DNA from: Massilia terrae
GTDB lineage: Bacteria; Pseudomonadota; Gammaproteobacteria; Burkholderiales; Burkholderiaceae_D
Assembly: GCF_024753145.1 (NCBI RefSeq)
Contig: NZ_JANUGU010000001.1
Location: forward strand, 1,612,001 to 1,676,000
Direction of reading: 5' to 3'
DNA: 64,000 nt
A program made the position numbers and the translations under genes. The notes under the pieces are model-generated. The model was not told the DNA's origin. It did no database searches and was given only the letters and a program-made list of their open reading frames with translations. Of this stretch, positions 34,984 through 44,272 are shown piece by piece (the first letter of the stretch is position 1; each line of letters starts with the position of its first letter).

Positions 34984-36222
34984 ATGATTGTTTCTCTCCT
35001 GCGCCCGGCCGTCCTGGCGGCCTGCCTGGGCGCCTGCCTGGCCGGCCCCGCGCTGGCGGCGGCGCCGTCGCAATTCTTTACCTACGATCCGGCCGGACTG
35101 GAGCTGGCCAAACAGAAGGTCGCCGCGCGCGATCCGCTCTACCTGCCCTCCTACGACAACCTGCTCAGGGACGCCAACGCCGCCCTCACCCACAAGCGCT
35201 ACAGCGTGGTCGACAAGAGCCTGGCTCCGGCCAGCGGCGACAAGCACGACTTCTTCAGCTTCGGCCCCTACTGGTGGCCGGACCCGTCGAAGAAGGATGG
35301 CCTGCCCTACATCCGCAAGGACGGCCTGCACAACCCGGCCTCCTCGACCGACGCCACGGACGCTTCGCGCCTGGGCCATTTCACCCATGACGTGCAGGCA
35401 CTGGCGCTGGCCTGGTACTTCACCGGCGAGAAAAAATACGCGGACAAGGCCGCCGAGCTGGCGCGCGCCTGGTTCCTCGCGCCCGAGACGCGCATGAAGC
35501 CGAACCTGGACTACGGCCAGGCGATCCCGGGCCGTGTGAACGGTCGCGGCATCGGCATCATCACCAGCCGCAACCTGATCGACGTGATGGACAGCCTGGC
35601 CCTGATCCAGCCTGCGGGCGCCCTCAGCGACGCCGAGAACGACGGCGTGCGGGCCTGGTACCGCGACTACCTGAGCTGGCTGCTCAACAGCCGTAACGGC
35701 TTCGAGGAAAGCAACGCGCACAACAACCACGGCACCTGGTACTCGGCTCAGGTGGTGGCCTACGCGCTGTACACCAAGCAGCCGGCAATCGCGAAGCGCG
35801 AGCTGGAAATCACCAAGATCCGCCGTATCGCCGGCCAGATCGACCGCGAGGGCAAGCTGGTCGCGGAACTCGAGCGCACCCGCCCCTCCGGCTACATCAA
35901 CTTCGCCCTCGAAGCCTTCGGCGACCTGGGCCGCTACGGCGAACTGGTGGGCGAGCCGGTGTGGGAGCACGGCCAGGACTCGCACAACATCGAGCAGGGC
36001 TACCGTTTCGTCGCGCGCTACGTCAATGGCGAGAAGTGGCCCTACCCGGAAATCGATCCGAAGGAAGGCTCGGCGGACGGCGTCAACCGGCACGCGATGC
36101 ACAACATGCTGGCTGCGGCGCGCGCGTACAAGGATGAACCACTGTTCAAGGAAAAGGCGCGCTGGCTGCTGCAGCGCTATCCGGGACAGCTGAGCGCACT
36201 GCTCTACCCTTTGCAGGACTGA
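34984..36222 (+). CDS. Alginate-lyase-superfamily protein, copy 2
   Basis: A 412-residue exported protein starting at 34984 (MIVSLLRPAVLAACLGACLA) after GAGGA; signal peptidase I cleavage near ALAAAPS. It shares with copy 1 the motifs KHDFFSFGPYWWPDPSKK (about 83), KPNLDYGQAIPGRVNGRGIG (about 175), AHNNHGTWYSAQV (about 248) and ELERTRPSGYINFALEAF (about 295), so the two are paralogues, but this one lacks a lipobox and is presumably soluble in the periplasm. A division of labour, surface versus periplasm, is likely. Substrate not established. Confidence 0.86.
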   Translation: MIVSLLRPAVLAACLGACLAGPALAAAPSQFFTYDPAGLELAKQKVAARDPLYLPSYDNLLRDANAALTHKRYSVVDKSLAPASGDKHDFFSFGPYWWPDPSKKDGLPYIRKDGLHNPASSTDATDASRLGHFTHDVQALALAWYFTGEKKYADKAAELARAWFLAPETRMKPNLDYGQAIPGRVNGRGIGIITSRNLIDVMDSLALIQPAGALSDAENDGVRAWYRDYLSWLLNSRNGFEESNAHNNHGTWYSAQVVAYALYTKQPAIAKRELEITKIRRIAGQIDREGKLVAELERTRPSGYINFALEAFGDLGRYGELVGEPVWEHGQDSHNIEQGYRFVARYVNGEKWPYPEIDPKEGSADGVNRHAMHNMLAAARAYKDEPLFKEKARWLLQRYPGQLSALLYPLQD

Positions 36223-36349
36223 GCGGCGCGCACCTCGCTCACGAGCTTGAGCGCGAACATCAAGCGGCGGGTCACATCACAACTTCCAGAGGTGGCCAAA
36301 GGCTCGCCGCATGTTTCGAGCAATTCTCAACGGACTACAAGGTAATGCC

Positions 36350-39085
36350 ATGATAAAAAAAATTTTCGCTGCCACCGCCTTGACCGGCTTGCTGTGGGCT
36401 CCAGTGGCGCTGGCCGGTCAAGCGCCTGGTGCGCAGGGCGCCGCTGCCGCGCGCCCGGGAACGCCACTGCGCCTCTGGTACGATCTGCCTGCCACCAACG
36501 ACAATGATGGATGGGTCAGCCAATCGCTACCTTTAGGTAACGGCTATATGGGCGTCAATGTGTTTGGTGGCGTGGGTCAGGAGCGCTTGCAAATTACCGA
36601 AAACAGCCTCGTCGATTCACCAGCAGACAAGATCGGCGGCCTCAATAGTTTCGCGGAGGTCTTTCTCGATTTCCCGCACGCCGCCCCCGCTCATTATTCC
36701 CGCGACCTCGTGCTGAACAGCAGCACGGCGCACGTGTCGTACGACAATGAAGGCGTGCATTTCACGCGGGAATATTTCACCAGCTATCCGGATAAGGTGC
36801 TCGTGATACGACTGCAGGCGTCGAAACCTGGCGCCCTCGACTTTACACTCCGCCCGACCATTCCCTATCTCACCGAATTCCGGCGTGCGATGGAAGGCCC
36901 CCAAGACCATCGTGGCAAACACGGAACGGTAGCGGCGACGGGCGACACGATCACGCTTTCGGGAACGATGGATTATTACGACATCAAGTTCGAAGGGCTG
37001 TTCAAGGTCATTCCCCAAGGCGGGACGATGCGGGCGATGAACGATGCCCAGGGCGGAAACGGCTCAATCAGTGTCAAGGGTGCGACCAGCGCCGTCATCC
37101 TGGTCGCCGCGGGGACCAATTATCCGATCGCCGACCCACGGGTGTTCTCGGCCGGCGATCCGCGGGATAAGCTCAAAGGCAGCGCGGGTCCGCACGACAA
37201 GGTAAGCGGCTATATCGCGGCGGCCGCCGCTCGCTCCTATGCCGACTTAATGGAGCGTCACGAGGCGGATTACACCAGACTCTTCGATCGCGTGAACCTT
37301 GATCTCCGCGCGCCAACGCCGGCCGTGACGACCGACAAAATGGTCGACGCGGAACGAGCAGGCAGCGCCAATCCATATTTCGACGAACTGGCCTTCCAGT
37401 TCGGCCGCTATTTGCTCATCTCGTCGTCGCGATCTGGTGCTTTGCCGCCAAACCTGCAGGGCGTGTGGAACGTCTATCAGGATGCCCCGTGGACGGCAGG
37501 CTATTGGCACAACGTGAACCAACAGATGAACTATTGGCCAGCGTTCAATACCAATCTGCCGGAGTTATTCGACCCCTATCTGGATCTCTATCGGGCGTAT
37601 CTTCCCGCGCAGCGGGCTAGCGCAAAAGAGTTTCTGACTCGGTATCATCCTGCCGGTCTTGCTGCCGATGGCGACAATGGTTGGGCGCTGGGGAATTCGA
37701 TGCGGCCGTTCGAACCGGCGGGGAAGGCGGCCCATTCGGGCCTCGGTACCGGCCCGTGGACGACAATGCTTTTCTGGGATTATTACGACTTCACCCGCGA
37801 CAGGACGCTCCTCGGTCGGGTGGTCTATCCCGCAATGCTTAGTCAGGCGAACTTCCTTTCTCGTTTTGTACAAGATATCGATGGCAAACTTCTTGCGAAG
37901 CCTTCCTCATCCCCGGAGAACGCCGATAACTTGCAAACTGCCGGCACGACATTCGATCAGCAGACGATCTACGAAAATCACCGTAATACCATCGCGGCCG
38001 CGCAAATTCTTGGCGCACACGATCCCTTGATCGCAAAACTCAAGGCACAACTGCCCAAGCTCGATCCGATTCTCATCGGCGACTCCGGGCAAATCAAGGA
38101 ATATCGGGAAGAGACCACGTACGGCTCGATCGGCGACCCGCATCACCGCCATATGTCACAGCTGCTGGGACTCTATCCTGGTTCGTTGATCAACACGAAC
38201 ACCCCAGCCTGGCTCGATGCAGCCAAGGTCTCGCTGGAAGGACGCGGAGCGGTAAATATTCCTGGCTGGGCGCAAGCACAGCGCATGGAGTCATGGGCCA
38301 GGACAGGTGACGGTGACAAAGCCTATGCCCATTACCACTACTGGATGTCGCATCATGCCATGTACAACCTGTGGAACAATCATCGCGACTCCCGCACGGC
38401 CAAGCTGTTCCAGGTTGATGGCAATTTCGGTGTGACGGCCGGGGTGGCGGAAATGCTGCTGCAAAGCCATGAAGGGTTTATCGCGCCGCTTCCCGCTCTT
38501 CCGCAGGCGTGGCCAAATGGGAGCTATCGCGGACTGCTCGCCCGTGGCGCCTTCGAAGTTTCCGCCGACTGGTCAAACGGACATGCTGATCGGATTGAGG
38601 TGCGCTCCAAAGCCGGTGGCCCACTCAAGCTCCACTATCCGGGCATAGGCGGTTCAACCGTGCGTACCAAAGCAGGCGATACCGTTACGGTTCGCCATCT
38701 GGGCCATGATGACATCAGCGTCGAGACTGTTCCCGGCCAGGCCTACGTTGTGACCGCTATTCCAATTATGGAAAAGGTCGCGCCAGTGATGGGATTGGCC
38801 ATCGCTGCCGACGCCAGCGATGGATTACGCCTGAACTGGCAATCAAGCGCTCCGGCCATCTCATACACCATCGATCGCGCCATCGGGGATTCTCCTACGT
38901 ATGAAAGGATAGCGACCAGCCAGACCGGGACCTCATTCGTCGATTCTACGGCGGCGATCGCGAAGGCAACGCGCGCGCGATATCGGGTATCCGCCGTGTC
39001 CTCCAGCGGAAGCGAGAGTCCCGGCGCGAGCGTGTTTTGGCTACGTTCGACGCCGACAGATCCACTTTCCGCCAGTACGCGGTGA
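36350..39085 (+). CDS. GH95 family glycoside hydrolase (alpha-L-fucosidase or alpha-L-galactosidase)
   Basis: A 911-residue exported enzyme. The start at 36350 (MIKKIFAATALTGLLWAPVA) has AAGG seven bases upstream. The N-terminal beta domain has PLGNGYMGVNVFGGVGQERL; the (alpha/alpha)6 barrel carries HNVNQQMNYWPAFNTN (near 388, the two Asn of GH95), SSSPENADN (near 521, general-acid Glu) and FQVDGNFGVTAGVAEMLLQ (near 688, conserved Asp). A C-terminal fibronectin-III-like segment follows (about 810-911). GH95 enzymes invert alpha-1,2-linked L-fucose or alpha-L-galactose; which one cannot be told. It converges on the GH29 gene. No operator of the LacI type was seen in front of it. Confidence 0.92.
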   Translation: MIKKIFAATALTGLLWAPVALAGQAPGAQGAAAARPGTPLRLWYDLPATNDNDGWVSQSLPLGNGYMGVNVFGGVGQERLQITENSLVDSPADKIGGLNSFAEVFLDFPHAAPAHYSRDLVLNSSTAHVSYDNEGVHFTREYFTSYPDKVLVIRLQASKPGALDFTLRPTIPYLTEFRRAMEGPQDHRGKHGTVAATGDTITLSGTMDYYDIKFEGLFKVIPQGGTMRAMNDAQGGNGSISVKGATSAVILVAAGTNYPIADPRVFSAGDPRDKLKGSAGPHDKVSGYIAAAAARSYADLMERHEADYTRLFDRVNLDLRAPTPAVTTDKMVDAERAGSANPYFDELAFQFGRYLLISSSRSGALPPNLQGVWNVYQDAPWTAGYWHNVNQQMNYWPAFNTNLPELFDPYLDLYRAYLPAQRASAKEFLTRYHPAGLAADGDNGWALGNSMRPFEPAGKAAHSGLGTGPWTTMLFWDYYDFTRDRTLLGRVVYPAMLSQANFLSRFVQDIDGKLLAKPSSSPENADNLQTAGTTFDQQTIYENHRNTIAAAQILGAHDPLIAKLKAQLPKLDPILIGDSGQIKEYREETTYGSIGDPHHRHMSQLLGLYPGSLINTNTPAWLDAAKVSLEGRGAVNIPGWAQAQRMESWARTGDGDKAYAHYHYWMSHHAMYNLWNNHRDSRTAKLFQVDGNFGVTAGVAEMLLQSHEGFIAPLPALPQAWPNGSYRGLLARGAFEVSADWSNGHADRIEVRSKAGGPLKLHYPGIGGSTVRTKAGDTVTVRHLGHDDISVETVPGQAYVVTAIPIMEKVAPVMGLAIAADASDGLRLNWQSSAPAISYTIDRAIGDSPTYERIATSQTGTSFVDSTAAIAKATRARYRVSAVSSSGSESPGASVFWLRSTPTDPLSASTR

Positions 39086-39142
39086 CAGGGGCTCCTCCAT
39101 AGGTCGGCAGCATCAGCCGGTCGACCGGTTTGGTGCGGTGAT

Positions 39143-39180
39143 TGCGATCGGCGGCGGCAAGTTCAAGACCGCCGATCGCA
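39143..39180. terminator. Perfect 12-bp inverted repeat between convergent GH95 and GH29 genes
   Basis: TGCGATCGGCGG (39143-39154) and CCGCCGATCGCA (39169-39180) with a 14-base loop, in the 145-base gap between the two gene ends. A bidirectional terminator is likely although no T-run follows. Confidence 0.5.
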
Positions 39181-39230
39181 GCGAACGATCCTCATTTGTG
39201 TAGCGAGGCCGAGCAAGGGCGACAGCGCGC

Positions 39231-41150
39231 TTACTTCCCCACTTCCGATCGTGTCAGGCGCATCGCGTTCGGAGTCAGAAACTCCTTGCCGTCGATCCGC
39301 AGCGCCTTCAATTCGATACGGTGCGCGCCTGGGGAAAGAGCGATTTCGCCCAGCTTGATGTCACCGCTCTCGCCGCCAGCGTCAAAACTCCGTGCAAGCT
39401 TGCCGTCGACCACCAACGCGCCCTGCCCTTGCACGGCGCCGGCATGGCGCAAGGTAACCGTGTAATTTGCCGTTTCCAATGTGCGCACGTGCCAAGCCAT
39501 GAATTGGGCTGTTGAGGTCCAGCCGGCCACGCCATAGTTCTGTGCTTTGCCGTCGCCAAACCTGAAACCGTTTCCGGCCAGGGTGGCGTCGAAGGCCAGC
39601 AGCGTCGTGACGGGTATATTCGGCGCAATGCGCAATTCGCTCCGGTCTTCAACTGGCACAAAGCTGGGTTTCGGCTCGAGGGCGATCACGAGGTCAGGCG
39701 ATTCCGCCAAGCCGGCAGGCAGCGTAATCATGCAGCCATCGGGACCTTCAGCCGACATTGCCAACATCGTGTCAGGACCGCCTAAAATGCGCGCCGACGC
39801 GATGTCGGAAGCTGCAATTCCGCCGACGTGGAGACGGCCGTCCACGGGACGTTCGAAAACGTGAAGGTAGAGCGTTCCAGCGCCAGCGGTGGCGACACCC
39901 CAGTTCTGCCGCGGGAGGGGGGCAGGACCCGCACCGTGGATACTCGCACCATTCTTCGTCATCCATGATGCCATGCCGGAAAGGATGGCTGCATCCGGAG
40001 CATCGAATACGCCATCGCCTTTGGGACCGATATTGAGCAGCAGGTTGCCGTTACGCGACACCGCGTCGGCCAGCAGGCGTATGAAGAATGCGACTGGCTT
40101 GTGGCTACGGTCCTGCGCACTATAACCATAGGACTCATTCGTGGTCGGAATGGCTTCCCAGTCGCCCACGACGGGGAAGAAGTAGCTTGGACGGTCGGCA
40201 GTGTTCCGATAGTCGCCAAAATTGATGCCCGCAGTAGAAGCAAGGCGCCCGTTCACCACGACGTTCGGTTTCGCGGCGCGAACCGCTTTCAGGATGCGAA
40301 GGTTTTCTGACAATGGCAGCTTGTGCGGGGTGTCAAACCACAGAATGTCGATTGGATAGCGGGCGAGCAGTTCCTGGAGCTGAGGAATCGCTTTTTCGTT
40401 CACGTATTTGATTGCGGCAGGCAGCTTTTCCGGGTGGCTGTCATACCAGCTGCGGCCGCCGAAGAGGTTCTTGTCACCGCCGGGGTTGTTGTACTCCCAA
40501 TCGTTACCCGGCGCATCTGGATGTTCCCAGTCAAACGCATGCGAATAATAGACGCCGAATTTCAAGCCTTGTCGATGGCAGGCCGCGGCGAGCTCGGCGA
40601 CTGGGTCGCGCTTGAACGGTGTCTTTTGCACAATGTTGAAGTCCGAAACCTTCGAGTCGTACATTGCGAAGCCATCATGATGCTTGGCCGTGATAATCAG
40701 GTATCCCATACCTGCCGCCTTGGCCGCGGCTACCCAGGCGTCGGCATCAAAGCGTTCCGGGTCAAAACTTGATGCCAGCTTCAGATAGTCGGCCCGGGAA
40801 ATTTTTTCTTTACGCATCAGGTGCTCGGCGTAGCCGTTTATCGGCCTGCCATTCCAGACGCCGCCCGCCTGCGAGTAGACACCCCAATGGATGAACATGC
40901 CGAACCGCCCCACCCTCCACCAGGCGATGCGCTCATTGCGTGTGGCATCGGCTTCCTTCCACCAGCCATTGACCGCTTCGCGCACCATCAGGAGATCGCG
41001 GGTATTGAGGGAGTTGAACATGGCGGAGTCTTCGTCCCTCTCGTCGGCGCGTGCTGTCAGGGAGAGCGCGACGAGCGCGGCGAATAGCGGAATCCGCAGG
41101 CATGGAGCCATCCGCTTGCCATAGGAAGTTGCAACCATATTTGCAGTCAT
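39231..41150 (-). CDS. GH29 alpha-L-fucosidase
   Basis: An approximately 639-residue exported retaining alpha-L-fucosidase. Signal region MAPCLRIPLFAALVALSLTA. The start is uncertain: ATG at 41150, 41138 or 41111 and a TTG at 41168 are all in frame; the signal peptide fits 41111 best. GH29 motifs: RFGMFIHWGVYSQAGGVWNG (about 80), YLIITAKHHDGFAMYDSKVS (about 150), KFGVYYSHAFDWEHPDAPG, the nucleophile Asp in IDILWFDTPH (about 267) and GNLLLNIGPKGDGVFD (about 365). The C-terminal 200 residues are beta-rich. Together with GH95 and GH27 it points to a fucose- and galactose-bearing substrate. Confidence 0.92.
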   Translation of the reverse strand: MTANMVATSYGKRMAPCLRIPLFAALVALSLTARADERDEDSAMFNSLNTRDLLMVREAVNGWWKEADATRNERIAWWRVGRFGMFIHWGVYSQAGGVWNGRPINGYAEHLMRKEKISRADYLKLASSFDPERFDADAWVAAAKAAGMGYLIITAKHHDGFAMYDSKVSDFNIVQKTPFKRDPVAELAAACHRQGLKFGVYYSHAFDWEHPDAPGNDWEYNNPGGDKNLFGGRSWYDSHPEKLPAAIKYVNEKAIPQLQELLARYPIDILWFDTPHKLPLSENLRILKAVRAAKPNVVVNGRLASTAGINFGDYRNTADRPSYFFPVVGDWEAIPTTNESYGYSAQDRSHKPVAFFIRLLADAVSRNGNLLLNIGPKGDGVFDAPDAAILSGMASWMTKNGASIHGAGPAPLPRQNWGVATAGAGTLYLHVFERPVDGRLHVGGIAASDIASARILGGPDTMLAMSAEGPDGCMITLPAGLAESPDLVIALEPKPSFVPVEDRSELRIAPNIPVTTLLAFDATLAGNGFRFGDGKAQNYGVAGWTSTAQFMAWHVRTLETANYTVTLRHAGAVQGQGALVVDGKLARSFDAGGESGDIKLGEIALSPGAHRIELKALRIDGKEFLTPNAMRLTRSEVGK

Positions 41151-41207
41151 AAATTCGCTTGTAGACAAAGCGCTATCCGTCGATAGCGTCAGGACTCTGC
41201 CGGACGC

Positions 41208-41241
41208 AAAAAACCCCCGGTCTCAGCATGAGAACCGGGGG
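41208..41241 (-). terminator. Rho-independent terminator of tRNA-Ser
   Basis: Read leftward: ACC followed by... arms CCCCCGGT and ACCGGGGG around a 12-base loop, then six T. It begins 36 bases after the tRNA 3' end. Confidence 0.9.
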
Positions 41242-41277
41242 TCTTAGGGATTTGCTGAAGCTCAGCAAACAGCATTT

Positions 41278-41371
41278 TGGCGGAGGCGGTGGGATTCGAA
41301 CCCACGATACAGGTTTAAGCCCGTATGCTTCCTTAGCAGGGAAGTGCCTTCGGCCACTCGGCCACGCCTCC
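41278..41371 (-). tRNA. tRNA-Ser, anticodon GCU
   Basis: A 94-base tRNA with encoded CCA (41278-41280). The acceptor stem GGAGGCG pairs with CGCCTCC; the anticodon stem-loop is CTTCC-CTGCTAA-GGAAG with anticodon GCT, the long variable arm is typical of serine tRNAs, and the T-loop GGGTTCGAATCCC is intact. It reads AGC and AGU codons. It is on the same strand as and downstream of lysC. Confidence 0.97.
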
Positions 41372-41465
41372 AACTCGTGTTCCAGTCGTCCAGAACCGAG
41401 AGCACGCATATTAAAGGGCACGATTCATTTGGTCAAGGAATGCGCCCTCTTTTTTTTCAACTTTT

Positions 41466-42713
41466 TTAAGCCTTTTCGAGGTCGAAGGTCTGGTGCAGCG
41501 CGCGTACGGCCAGCTCCATGTACTTCTCGTCGATCAGCACCGAAATCTTGATCTCGGAAGTCGAGATCATCATGATGTTGATGCCTTCCTTGGCCAGCGT
41601 GCTGAACATCTGCGAGGCCACGCCGACGTGGCTGCGCATGCCCACGCCCACCGCCGACACCTTCGACACCTTGTTGTCGCCGATGATGCGCGCCGCGCCC
41701 AGCTGCTCCTTGACGCCTTCCAGCACCGTCATCGCCTTGGCGTAGTCGCCGCGCGAAACGGTGAAGGTGAAGTCGGTCTTGCCGTCCACCGACTGGTTCT
41801 GGATGATCATGTCCACTTCGATGTTGGCATCGGAAATCGGGCCGAGGATGCCGAAGGCAACGCCCGGACGGTCCGGCACGCCCAGGACGGTGATTTTGGC
41901 TTCATCGCGGTGGAAAGCGATACCGGAGATGACGGCTTGTTCCATGTTGGTTTCTTCCTCAAACGAAATCAGGGTGCCGGAATTGGCTTCTTCTTCCAAC
42001 GGCATCATAGGATCGGTCAGCGACGACAGCACGCGCGTCGGCACGTGGTAGTTGCCGGCGAACTCGACCGAACGGGTCTGCAGCACTTTCGAGCCCAGCG
42101 AGGCCAGCTCCAGCATTTCCTCGAAAGTGATCTTGCTCAGGCGGCGCGCTTCTTCCACCACGCGCGGGTCGGTGGTGTAGACGCCGTCGACGTCAGTGTA
42201 GATCAGGCATTCGTCGGCCTTCAGCGCGGCGGCGATCGCCACGGCCGAGGTGTCCGAACCGCCGCGGCCCAGGGTCGAGATGTTGCCGTCTTCGTCCACG
42301 CCCTGGAAACCGGTGATGATGACGATCTTGCCGGCGGCCAGGTCGCCCTTCACGCGGCTGTCGTCGATCGACTGGATGCGGGCCTTGGTGAAGGCGGAGT
42401 CGGTCTTGATGCCGACCTGCCAGCCGGTGTACGACACCGCATCCTTGCCGCGCGCCAGCAGCGCCATGGCCAGCAGGCCAACCGACACCTGCTCGCCGGT
42501 CGAGGCAATCATGTCCAGTTCACGCGGGTCCGGCTGCGGCATGATTTCCTTGGCCAGCGCAATCAGCCGGTTGGTCTCGCCGGACATGGCCGACGGTACC
42601 ACCACCACCTGGTGGCCAGCGTCATGCCATTTGGCGACGCGTGCGGCCACGTTCTTGATCCGTTCCGTCGAACCCATCGACGTCCCGCCGTATTTGTGGA
42701 CAATTAAAGCCAT
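41466..42713 (-). CDS. lysC: Aspartate kinase
   Basis: A 415-residue enzyme (EC 2.7.2.4) phosphorylating aspartate as the first step to lysine, threonine, methionine and diaminopimelate. It starts MALIVHKYGGTSMGSTERIK with the kinase motif KYGGTSMG; FQGVDEDGNISTLGRGGSDT and LIYTDVDGVYTTDPRVV complete the kinase domain (about 1-230). Two ACT regulatory domains follow (ITVLGVPDRPGVAFGILGPI and VSAVGVGMRSHVGVASQMFS). The single-subunit length is that of the lysine/threonine-feedback class. It is followed by the tRNA-Ser gene, as in other Oxalobacteraceae. Confidence 0.96.
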   Translation of the reverse strand: MALIVHKYGGTSMGSTERIKNVAARVAKWHDAGHQVVVVPSAMSGETNRLIALAKEIMPQPDPRELDMIASTGEQVSVGLLAMALLARGKDAVSYTGWQVGIKTDSAFTKARIQSIDDSRVKGDLAAGKIVIITGFQGVDEDGNISTLGRGGSDTSAVAIAAALKADECLIYTDVDGVYTTDPRVVEEARRLSKITFEEMLELASLGSKVLQTRSVEFAGNYHVPTRVLSSLTDPMMPLEEEANSGTLISFEEETNMEQAVISGIAFHRDEAKITVLGVPDRPGVAFGILGPISDANIEVDMIIQNQSVDGKTDFTFTVSRGDYAKAMTVLEGVKEQLGAARIIGDNKVSKVSAVGVGMRSHVGVASQMFSTLAKEGINIMMISTSEIKISVLIDEKYMELAVRALHQTFDLEKA

Positions 42714-42847
42714 AGCGATTCAGGTTTCCAGCTGAGAAAAATCAAAAGAGTAATCCTAACTCTAGCATGCTGCAGCGCAAAATAACAAGATCGAAAATGC
42801 CAAAATCACAGAACGATTAAGAATATGCAAATTCTGTTTCGTGGGAT

Positions 42848-44272
42848 TTATTGCGCGGGATGGGGCTCCCAGCGCAGCGCGACCAGCCCGCCCGGGCCGC
42901 TGCCAAAGTGGTGGCAATCCATGCCGATGCCGGCTGCGAACAACAGGTCCTCGCCGGCGAACACCAGCGGCAAACGTTCGCGTTGCCAGGTTGGCACGCC
43001 CAGCGACTGGTAGTGCGCCTTCAGGCCGCGCGAAGGACGGTTGGCGGCCAGCTTGAGCCGTTCGCCGCCCTGGCGAAAGTCGATGGTGAGGGCCCGGCCG
43101 CGCAGCCAGCCGGCCTCGAAGCCCTGCCCTGCGCCCGCGTCGAAGTGCAACACGCCGCCGTAATCGGGGAAGTCGATCGACGCTTCGCCCTGCCACACGA
43201 AGCCCTGCCCTTCCTTGACGAGGACGCCGATGTCGTCGCGGTCGCGCATGCCGGCCAGCTCGGGCAGGCGCGGGGTAATGAACAGGCGGTCGCGGTGGCG
43301 GCGGATTTCGCATTCGGGATGCGTCACGCGCAGTTGCGCATCTTCGCGGGCGTCGAGCACCTGGCCGACCATTTCGTCGAGCCAGCTGGTGGATGGCATG
43401 CGCAGGCCGCGCGTGCCGAACCAGTAGCGCAACAGGTTGTCGATGCGGTCCTTGCCCAGCGGCCGGACACGCGCCATTACCAAGGCCTCGCCATCGAGGC
43501 AGGCGGCCAGGTCCTGCGCCGCCAGCTGGTCCAGCAGGCGCTGCGCCGCCTGGGCGTGGGCGGCGCTGCGGGCGATGCGTTGCTGGAATCCGGGGAAGGC
43601 CTGGGCCAGCGCCGGCATCACCTGATGGCGCAGCGCGTTGCGGGCGTAACGCGGATCGGCGTTCGATTCGTCGTCCACCCAGGCGACCGAATTTTCGCGC
43701 GCCCACGTTTCGAGTTCGGCGCGCGACACGGCCAGCAGCGGGCGCGCCATCACGGTGTTGCCGTCGCCCAGCAGGGTCGCGGCGCGGTTGGCGCCGTCCA
43801 TGCCGGACAAGCCCGCAGGGCCGGAGCCGCGCATCAGCTGCAGCAGCACGGTCTCGGCCTGGTCATCCTGATGGTGCGCGGTGAGCAGCAGCGGCACGCC
43901 GTGTGCGCGGCACATTTCGCCCAGCGCCAGGTAGCGCTGCTTGCGCGCGGCCTGCTCGATGCCGGAGCCATCCTTGGCGACCGCGACGCGGCGATGGTCG
44001 AAGGTCACGCCAAGCGCGGCGCACGCCTGCTCGCAATGCGCGAGCCACTGGCCGGCATTCGCGGACAGGCCGTGGTGAACGTGGAAGGCAAACAGTGCGA
44101 CGCCCTGCTCCCGCGCCCATGCGTGCGCGAGATGCAGCAGCACCATCGAGTCGAGCCCACCGCTCAGGGCGACGGCGATGGCAGGAAGGTCGGCCCGCAG
44201 CGCGTCGAGCGCGCGTGCGAGCGTGGAAGGAATCGACCGGGCAGCGGACTGCCCGGAACTGCGGCGGCTCAC
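42848..44272 (-). CDS. tilS: tRNA(Ile)-lysidine synthase
   Basis: A 474-residue ATP-dependent enzyme (EC 6.3.4.19) that converts C34 of the AUA-reading tRNA-Ile to lysidine. The PP-loop is [15 protein letters not shown] near residue 37; the PP-loop domain is followed by the TilS substrate-binding domain (RQHRD-type [20 protein letters not shown] near 195) and the C-terminal TilS domain ([20 protein letters not shown]). The start codon is GTG at 44272, overlapping the accA stop as GTGA, so the two genes are translationally coupled. Confidence 0.95.
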   Translation of the reverse strand: MSRRSSGQSAARSIPSTLARALDALRADLPAIAVALSGGLDSMVLLHLAHAWAREQGVALFAFHVHHGLSANAGQWLAHCEQACAALGVTFDHRRVAVAKDGSGIEQAARKQRYLALGEMCRAHGVPLLLTAHHQDDQAETVLLQLMRGSGPAGLSGMDGANRAATLLGDGNTVMARPLLAVSRAELETWARENSVAWVDDESNADPRYARNALRHQVMPALAQAFPGFQQRIARSAAHAQAAQRLLDQLAAQDLAACLDGEALVMARVRPLGKDRIDNLLRYWFGTRGLRMPSTSWLDEMVGQVLDAREDAQLRVTHPECEIRRHRDRLFITPRLPELAGMRDRDDIGVLVKEGQGFVWQGEASIDFPDYGGVLHFDAGAGQGFEAGWLRGRALTIDFRQGGERLKLAANRPSRGLKAHYQSLGVPTWQRERLPLVFAGEDLLFAAGIGMDCHHFGSGPGGLVALRWEPHPAQ

